A stretch of DNA of 64,000 nucleotides from JACRLV01 sp045863555 (GTDB taxonomy: Bacteria > Planctomycetota > Phycisphaerae > UBA1845 > Fen-1342). The stretch spans positions 1 through 64,000 of the forward strand of contig BTUU01000001.1 in NCBI GenBank assembly GCA_045863555.1, written 5' to 3'. A model generated the notes under the pieces. It was not told the origin of the DNA and did no database searches. It saw only the letters and a program-made list of their open reading frames with translations. Positions 59,925 to 64,000 of the stretch are shown here, in pieces; within the stretch, counting starts at the first letter, position 1, and the number at the start of each line of letters is the position of its first letter. A program made the position numbers and the translations under genes.

Positions 59925-61855
59925 TACTTCGCCCGCGTCGGCAGCTCCCGCGGCGCGACGATCGACGCCTCGCTCGCCTTCCGCGCCCGCACCGCCCGTC
60001 GCACCGCCGCAGCGATACCGGCCGCGTCGATGCCCGCTTCCGCAAGCTGACCGGCGCGCGAGCCGTGTTTGTAGAACTGGTTTTCCGCCATGCCGAGGCG
60101 GATGACCGAATCCGTCGGCAGGCCGAGGCGATTCGCGCATTCGAGGACTGCGCTGCCGAAGCCGCCGGCCACGCTGTGGTCCTCGACGGTGATGACCGGG
60201 CCGCCGCGCGTGATCGCGGTCGTGACCATGTCCTCGTCGACCGGCTTGCAGAACCGGGCATTGACCACGCTGACGAAGATATCCTCGCCCGCGAGCGCAT
60301 CCGCCGCCTGCATCGCGAAGGGAACCTCCGTGCCATACGCAAGAATCGTCGCGTCGGGCCCCTCGATCATCGTCCGGGCCTTGCCGAGAACGAACTCGGG
60401 GCAGGCGCCGAGCGATTCCGGGATGACATCGCGCGGGTAGCGGATCGCCGAAGGGCCCGGCAGTTTGAGTGCGAAGCGGAGGCTCTCGGCCAGCTCCGCC
60501 TCGTCCGCCGGCGCCATCAGCACGATGTTCTGAAGACCCCGCAGATACGCAAGGTCGAGATAGCCGTGGTGCACCGCGCCGTCGCCGCCGACAAAACCCG
60601 CCCGGTCGATGCAGAAGACGACGGGCAGATCCTGAAGCACGACTTCCTGGAAGACCTGGTCGAACGCGCGCTGAAGGAACGTCGAGTAGATGCACGCGAT
60701 CGGCTTGAGCCCCGCCTTGGCCATGCCCGCGGCGATGTCGACGGTGCAGCTCTCGGCGATTCCGCAGTCGAGCGTCTGTTCGGGCAGTTCCTTGCGGATT
60801 TTCGCTACACCCGTGCCGTCGGGCATCGCGGCGGTGAGCGTGACGATCCGCTTGTCCGCCTTCATCAGCGGCAGCGCGACGTCGGCGAATGCCGTCGTCC
60901 AGCCCTTGCGCGTGGATTTGATCGGCGTGACCTGGTCGCCCTCGATCTGAAGTTTGTCGGGGCTGTGGAACGAGCAGGGGTCCTTGCTCGCCCAGTCGCA
61001 GCCGCGCCCCTTCTCCGTCATGACGTGGAAGAGCACGGGGTGCTGCACGTCTTTGAGCAACTCAAGCATCTCGATCATGTGCGGCAGATCGTGGCCGTCG
61101 ACCGGGCCGACGTACAGGAAGCCGAGCTGCTCGAAGATCTGGTGCGGCGAAACGGTGGCCTTGAAGCCTTCCTTCAGGTGGTCGAGCGTGTCGAGCATCC
61201 CCTTGCCCACGAGCGGCAGGCCGCGGAGGAAATCGGCGACCTTGGACTTCACTTCTTCGTAGAGGTGGCTGACGCGGAAGCGGGCGAGGTGCGACGCGAG
61301 CGCGCCCTGCGTCTTGGCGATGCCCATCGAGTTATCGTTGAGGACGACGAGGAACTGCCGCTTGAGCGTGCCCGCCTGGTTGAGCCCCTCGAACGCGACG
61401 CCGTTGACGATGCTGGCGTCGCCAATGAGCGCGACGGCGCGCGACTTGCGGCCCATCAGGCTGTCGCCGCGCGCGAGGCCGACGGCCGTGGGAATCGCCG
61501 TCCCCGCATGGCCGACGTCGAACAGGTCGTAGGGGCTTTCCCTGCGGCTCGGAAATCCGCTCGCGCCCCCCGCCTGCCGGACGTGCTCGAAGAGTTCATC
61601 CCGGCCGGTGAGCAGCTTGTGAACATAGCACTGGTGGCCGACATCCCAGAGCAACCGATCGCTCGCGAAGTCGAATACGCGGTGCAGGGCGATCGTCAGC
61701 TCGGTCACGCCGAGGTTGCTGGCGAGGTGGCCGCCGTTCTTGACGACGACGTCAATGATTCGCTCGCGGATCTCCTGGGCGAGTTGACGGAGTTGGTCCA
61801 TCGTCAGCGGCTGGATGTCAGCGGGCGTCTTGATCGTCGGCAGCAGCTTCTTCAT
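59924..61855 (-). CDS. dxs: 1-deoxy-D-xylulose-5-phosphate synthase
   Basis: The 643-residue enzyme makes DXP from pyruvate and glyceraldehyde 3-phosphate, the first step of the MEP pathway. It has HLASNLGVTELTIALHRVF, WDVGHQCYVHKLLTGR, the thiamine-binding GDASIVNGVAFEGLNQAG and LNDNSMGIAKTQGAL, then DCGIAESCTVDIAAGMAKAG with the catalytic Glu, and the C-terminal transketolase domain EDHSVAGGFGSAVLE. Length is normal. It lies 113 bp downstream of the polyprenyl synthase gene on the same strand, forming an isoprenoid operon. Confidence 0.96.
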   Translation of the reverse strand: MKKLLPTIKTPADIQPLTMDQLRQLAQEIRERIIDVVVKNGGHLASNLGVTELTIALHRVFDFASDRLLWDVGHQCYVHKLLTGRDELFEHVRQAGGASGFPSRRESPYDLFDVGHAGTAIPTAVGLARGDSLMGRKSRAVALIGDASIVNGVAFEGLNQAGTLKRQFLVVLNDNSMGIAKTQGALASHLARFRVSHLYEEVKSKVADFLRGLPLVGKGMLDTLDHLKEGFKATVSPHQIFEQLGFLYVGPVDGHDLPHMIEMLELLKDVQHPVLFHVMTEKGRGCDWASKDPCSFHSPDKLQIEGDQVTPIKSTRKGWTTAFADVALPLMKADKRIVTLTAAMPDGTGVAKIRKELPEQTLDCGIAESCTVDIAAGMAKAGLKPIACIYSTFLQRAFDQVFQEVVLQDLPVVFCIDRAGFVGGDGAVHHGYLDLAYLRGLQNIVLMAPADEAELAESLRFALKLPGPSAIRYPRDVIPESLGACPEFVLGKARTMIEGPDATILAYGTEVPFAMQAADALAGEDIFVSVVNARFCKPVDEDMVTTAITRGGPVITVEDHSVAGGFGSAVLECANRLGLPTDSVIRLGMAENQFYKHGSRAGQLAEAGIDAAGIAAAVRRAVRARKASEASIVAPRELPTRAK

Positions 61856-61968
61856 TTCGCTTACTCGCTCCTGTATGGCTCAGCCACCCTCGGCTGGACT
61901 CAGCCGCGCAGCGGCTGCACTCGAAATTCCGGATCTCGCCGACGTTGGCGTCGGCCGCACCGGCACCC

Positions 61969-62856
61969 TCATGTCGCCCGGCGAATCACATACTCCGCCA
62001 GTAGCCGCAGGTTTCCGGCCCCGTCGCCGAACCGCGACAGCGCCGCACACGCTCCATCCACCTCTTCCCGCGCCCGCCGGCGGCTCTCCTCGACGCCGAA
62101 CGCGGCGGGGTACGTCTGTTTCGAGGCCGCGGCGTCCTTGCCCGCGCGCTTGCCCAGATCTTCCGTCGTCCCCGTCGCGTCGAGCAGGTCGTCCGCGATC
62201 TGAAACGCCAGCCCGAGCCGCCGGCCGTAATCGCTCATCGCGTCGCGATCCTCCCGCGAGGCTCCGGCCGCAATCGCACCCATGCAGCAACTCGCACGGA
62301 TGAGCGCGGCCGTCTTCAATTCGTGGATCAGCTTGACGCGTCCGCCTTCGACCGCCGCCGTTTCCCCTTCGATATCGGCCGTCTGGCCGACGATCATGCC
62401 CTCGGTGCCTTCCGCCAGCGTCGCCACCAGCTCCGAACCAACCGATCCCCCAATCTGCGCGAGCAGCCGGAAGGCGTGCGTCACGAGCCAGTCGCCGGCG
62501 AGGATCGCATGTGCCTCGCCGTAGACCTTGTGGCTCGTCGGCAGCCCGCGGCGGAGATCGTCGTCGTCCATCGCCGGCAGATCGTCGTGGATCAGCGAAA
62601 ACGTGTGGACGCATTCGATCGCGATCGCCGCCGGCCAAGCCGCAGCGTCGCCACCGCCGCAAATCTCGCACGCCGTGAGAACCAGCACCGGCCGAAGCCG
62701 CTTTCCGCCCGCCGTCAGCGAGTATTGTACGGCGTCGATGAGGCGCGTGTTCCCCGGTGTCGAGCATTTCAGCCGATTCAGGTGCGTTGAAAGCGCGTTA
62801 TCGACCGCGCTGCGTCGGCCCTCGAACCAATGCCGCCAGGCGTCAAAGTCCGACAT
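61969..62856 (-). CDS. ispA: Polyprenyl diphosphate synthase (farnesyl/geranylgeranyl type)
   Basis: The preferred start at 62856 (MSDFDAWRHWFEGRR) gives 295 residues, matching family length; earlier ATGs at 62916 and 62937 would crowd the divergent aat start. The head-to-tail condensing enzyme has AVQYSLTAGGKRLRPVLVL, the first Asp-rich motif LIHDDLPAMDDDDLRRG, GDWLVTHAF, and the second Asp-rich motif AFQIADDLLDATGTTEDLGK followed by KQTYPAAFG. The product chain length (C15 or C20) cannot be settled by eye. It supplies prenyl chains next to dxs. Confidence 0.9.
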   Translation of the reverse strand: MSDFDAWRHWFEGRRSAVDNALSTHLNRLKCSTPGNTRLIDAVQYSLTAGGKRLRPVLVLTACEICGGGDAAAWPAAIAIECVHTFSLIHDDLPAMDDDDLRRGLPTSHKVYGEAHAILAGDWLVTHAFRLLAQIGGSVGSELVATLAEGTEGMIVGQTADIEGETAAVEGGRVKLIHELKTAALIRASCCMGAIAAGASREDRDAMSDYGRRLGLAFQIADDLLDATGTTEDLGKRAGKDAAASKQTYPAAFGVEESRRRAREEVDGACAALSRFGDGAGNLRLLAEYVIRRAT

Positions 62857-62951
62857 GGTCGTCTGGCCCGAAAACGCATCCGCGACCGCGCCAACGGCCG
62901 GATGGACAGTCTGCATCCCATCAGAATAGAGTCTCACAGTCGGCGTTGCCA

Positions 62952-63611
62952 GTGGACCGGCTCAAAACCCCATTCACGAGACGTGGCGTGTCCTTTCGAA
63001 TCACCGCCGAAACCGTCCTGAACGGCTACTGCAACGGGCTTTTCCCGATGGGCGAGCCCGGCGGGCGGATCAACTGGTACAGCCCTGACCCGCGGGGAGT
63101 ATTCCCGCTAGACGACCGTTTTCACGTGCCCTACACGTTGAAAAAGGTCATCCGGCGGGGGGTCTTCGAGATCCGGCTGAATACGGCCTTTCGTGACGTG
63201 ATCCGCGAGTGCGGCACGCGCGGCGAAGGGACGTGGATCACGCCGAAAATCGTCGACATTTACACGACGCTGCACCGTGCCGGCTATGCCCATTCGGTCG
63301 AGTGCTGGAAGGATGGGCAACTAGCAGGGGGACTGTACGGTGTGTCGATCGGCGCGGCGTTTTTCGGAGAATCGATGTTCCACCGCATGACGGATGCGTC
63401 CAAGGTCGCACTCGTCGCCCTGGTGGAGCAACTCCGCCGCCGCGACTACCGCCTGCTCGATACGCAATGGACCACGCCGCACCTCCAGCGATTCGGGGCC
63501 ATCGACGTTCCTCGCGACGAATATCTGGAAAAACTGGCCGCGGCGATCGTCCTGCCGCGCGCGTTTACCGACGATGCGCCCGTCGTCGGCGTTTCACCCG
63601 AAGATGGCTGA
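62952..63611 (+). CDS. aat: Leucyl/phenylalanyl-tRNA-protein transferase
   Basis: Started at GTG 62952 it has 219 residues; GTG 62988 is a shorter option. Motifs: RITAETVLNGYCNGLFPMGEPGGRINWYSPDPRGVFPLDDRFHVPYTLKK, then VIRECGTRGEGTWITPKIVDIYTTLHRAGYAHSVECWKDGQLAGGLYGVSIGAAFFGESMFHRMTDASK, which is highly characteristic of Aat (written as several adjacent blocks). The enzyme adds Leu or Phe to N-terminal Arg/Lys of proteins, marking them for ClpAP in the N-degron pathway. The thpR gene starts 14 bp downstream, suggesting an operon. Confidence 0.95.
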   Translation: MDRLKTPFTRRGVSFRITAETVLNGYCNGLFPMGEPGGRINWYSPDPRGVFPLDDRFHVPYTLKKVIRRGVFEIRLNTAFRDVIRECGTRGEGTWITPKIVDIYTTLHRAGYAHSVECWKDGQLAGGLYGVSIGAAFFGESMFHRMTDASKVALVALVEQLRRRDYRLLDTQWTTPHLQRFGAIDVPRDEYLEKLAAAIVLPRAFTDDAPVVGVSPEDG

Positions 63612-63625
63612 AAAGGAGCCCGCCG

Positions 63626-64000
63626 ATGCGCTGCTTCGTCGCCGTGGACCTCGACGCGGATTGGCGCCGGGCGATCGCGCGGCTCCTGCCGTCGACGCGG
63701 GGCGCCGGCGGCGGGCCGAAGTGGGTCGCGGCGGATTCACTCCATGTGACGCTCTGGTTTCTCGGGGAGGTCGCCGATGCAGCCGTCCCCGCGCTCTCCG
63801 ACGCGCTCGCGCACGCCGCCCAGCGCGTCGAGCCCTTCGAGCTCGCGCTCGCGGACGCCGGCTGTTTTCCCCCGCGCGGCCGGGCGCGCGTGCTGTGGCT
63901 GGGAATCGAGGACCCGGCCGCGGGCTGCGGCCGTTGGATCGCCGCGGCCGCACCGCTGCTCGCGCCGCTCGGTTTCGCCCCCGAGTCACGGCCGTTCCAC
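63626..64000 (+). CDS. thpR: RNA 2',3'-cyclic phosphodiesterase (2H family), partial
   Basis: The gene starts at 63626 with AAGGAG upstream and runs off the window after 125 codons. The sequence reads MRCFVAVDLDADWRRAIARLL, then KWVAADSLHVTLWFLGEV with the first HxT motif (HVT), and FELALADAGCFPPRGRARVLWLGI. It ends at ...GFAPESRPFH, just where the second HxT motif is expected. This is the LigT/ThpR two-histidine phosphoesterase fold. It probably shares an operon with aat. Confidence 0.88.
   Translation, partial: MRCFVAVDLDADWRRAIARLLPSTRGAGGGPKWVAADSLHVTLWFLGEVADAAVPALSDALAHAAQRVEPFELALADAGCFPPRGRARVLWLGIEDPAAGCGRWIAAAAPLLAPLGFAPESRPFH

Noticed and set aside
57999..62203. Long plus-strand frames opposite the sulfotransferase fusion and dxs
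   Set aside because: Both lie antisense to genes with clear catalytic motifs, and their translations have shadow-like Arg/Ala/Glu-rich composition.

Overview
The window looks like a chromosomal segment of a Planctomycetota bacterium, probably of the Phycisphaerae or a related uncultured lineage. I infer this from several things: high GC with strong GC3 bias; four secreted proteins ending in paired dockerin-type-I-like calcium motifs (CPGD.DGDG..D..DL..LL..FG) with no cellulosome genes nearby; repeated membrane proteins carrying the zinc ribbon C..CGYDLR...RCPECG; a class II (B12-dependent) ribonucleotide reductase with a TSCPD domain; and many short interspersed palindromes. No rRNA, tRNA, CRISPR array, prophage or insertion sequence was recognised.

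Layout. 0.4-3.5 kb: a DUF2130 (PD-(D/E)XK-like) coiled-coil protein followed 14 bp later by an OLD-family ATPase/Toprim nuclease, the best candidate for an undescribed defence or repair pair. 3.6-10 kb, minus strand: a HEAT-repeat lipoprotein overlapping apolipoprotein N-acyltransferase (lnt), then moeA and a squalene-cyclase-fold/HEAT protein. 10.2-13.5 kb: a CPA1-type cation/proton antiporter and three tandem zinc-ribbon membrane paralogues. 13.8-18.2 kb: an FG-GAP lipoprotein, a HEAT/TPR protein and a large dockerin-type secreted protein. 18.6-29.8 kb: pcrA/uvrD helicase, a VanZ-like protein, a sigma-54 activator without a receiver, a GT39 glycosyltransferase, a glycine-rich dockerin-type protein, a histidine kinase, a LOG-family protein and a GT2 synthase. 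30-34.3 kb: two acyl-CoA dehydrogenases, a thiolase and a lone nuoC. 34.3-36.6 kb: a small HNH cassette and argC. 36.6-42.6 kb: an elaborate promoter region with an NrdR-box-like palindrome, nrdJ, a lower-GC two-gene cassette (a four-fold 16-residue repeat protein plus an unknown protein with one hydrophobic segment), a palindrome island and an orphan AF2212-type antitoxin. 42.6-49.4 kb: an ALG10-like glucosyltransferase, an FG-GAP/dockerin protein, a fourth zinc-ribbon protein, two adjacent TatA-like genes, an MFS transporter and a PuuD-like glutamine amidotransferase. 49.5-57 kb: a beta-helix dockerin protein, an M28 peptidase, an NAD-dependent epimerase and a run of secreted or lipoproteins (DUF2092, DUF2541-like). 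57-64 kb: a DJ-1/PfpI protein, a fusion of a catalytically degenerate CPBP membrane domain to a sulfotransferase, an isoprenoid operon (polyprenyl synthase, dxs, and a VapB/DUF217-like antitoxin overlapping dxs), then aat and a partial thpR running off the end.

Themes: lipoprotein and secreted-protein biology (lnt, lipoproteins, TatA, dockerin-type domains), envelope glycosylation, isoprenoid synthesis, and scattered antitoxin-like genes without a visible toxin. Start codons were chosen from Shine-Dalgarno spacing and family alignment. All functional names rest on motif recognition by eye; no database search was run.
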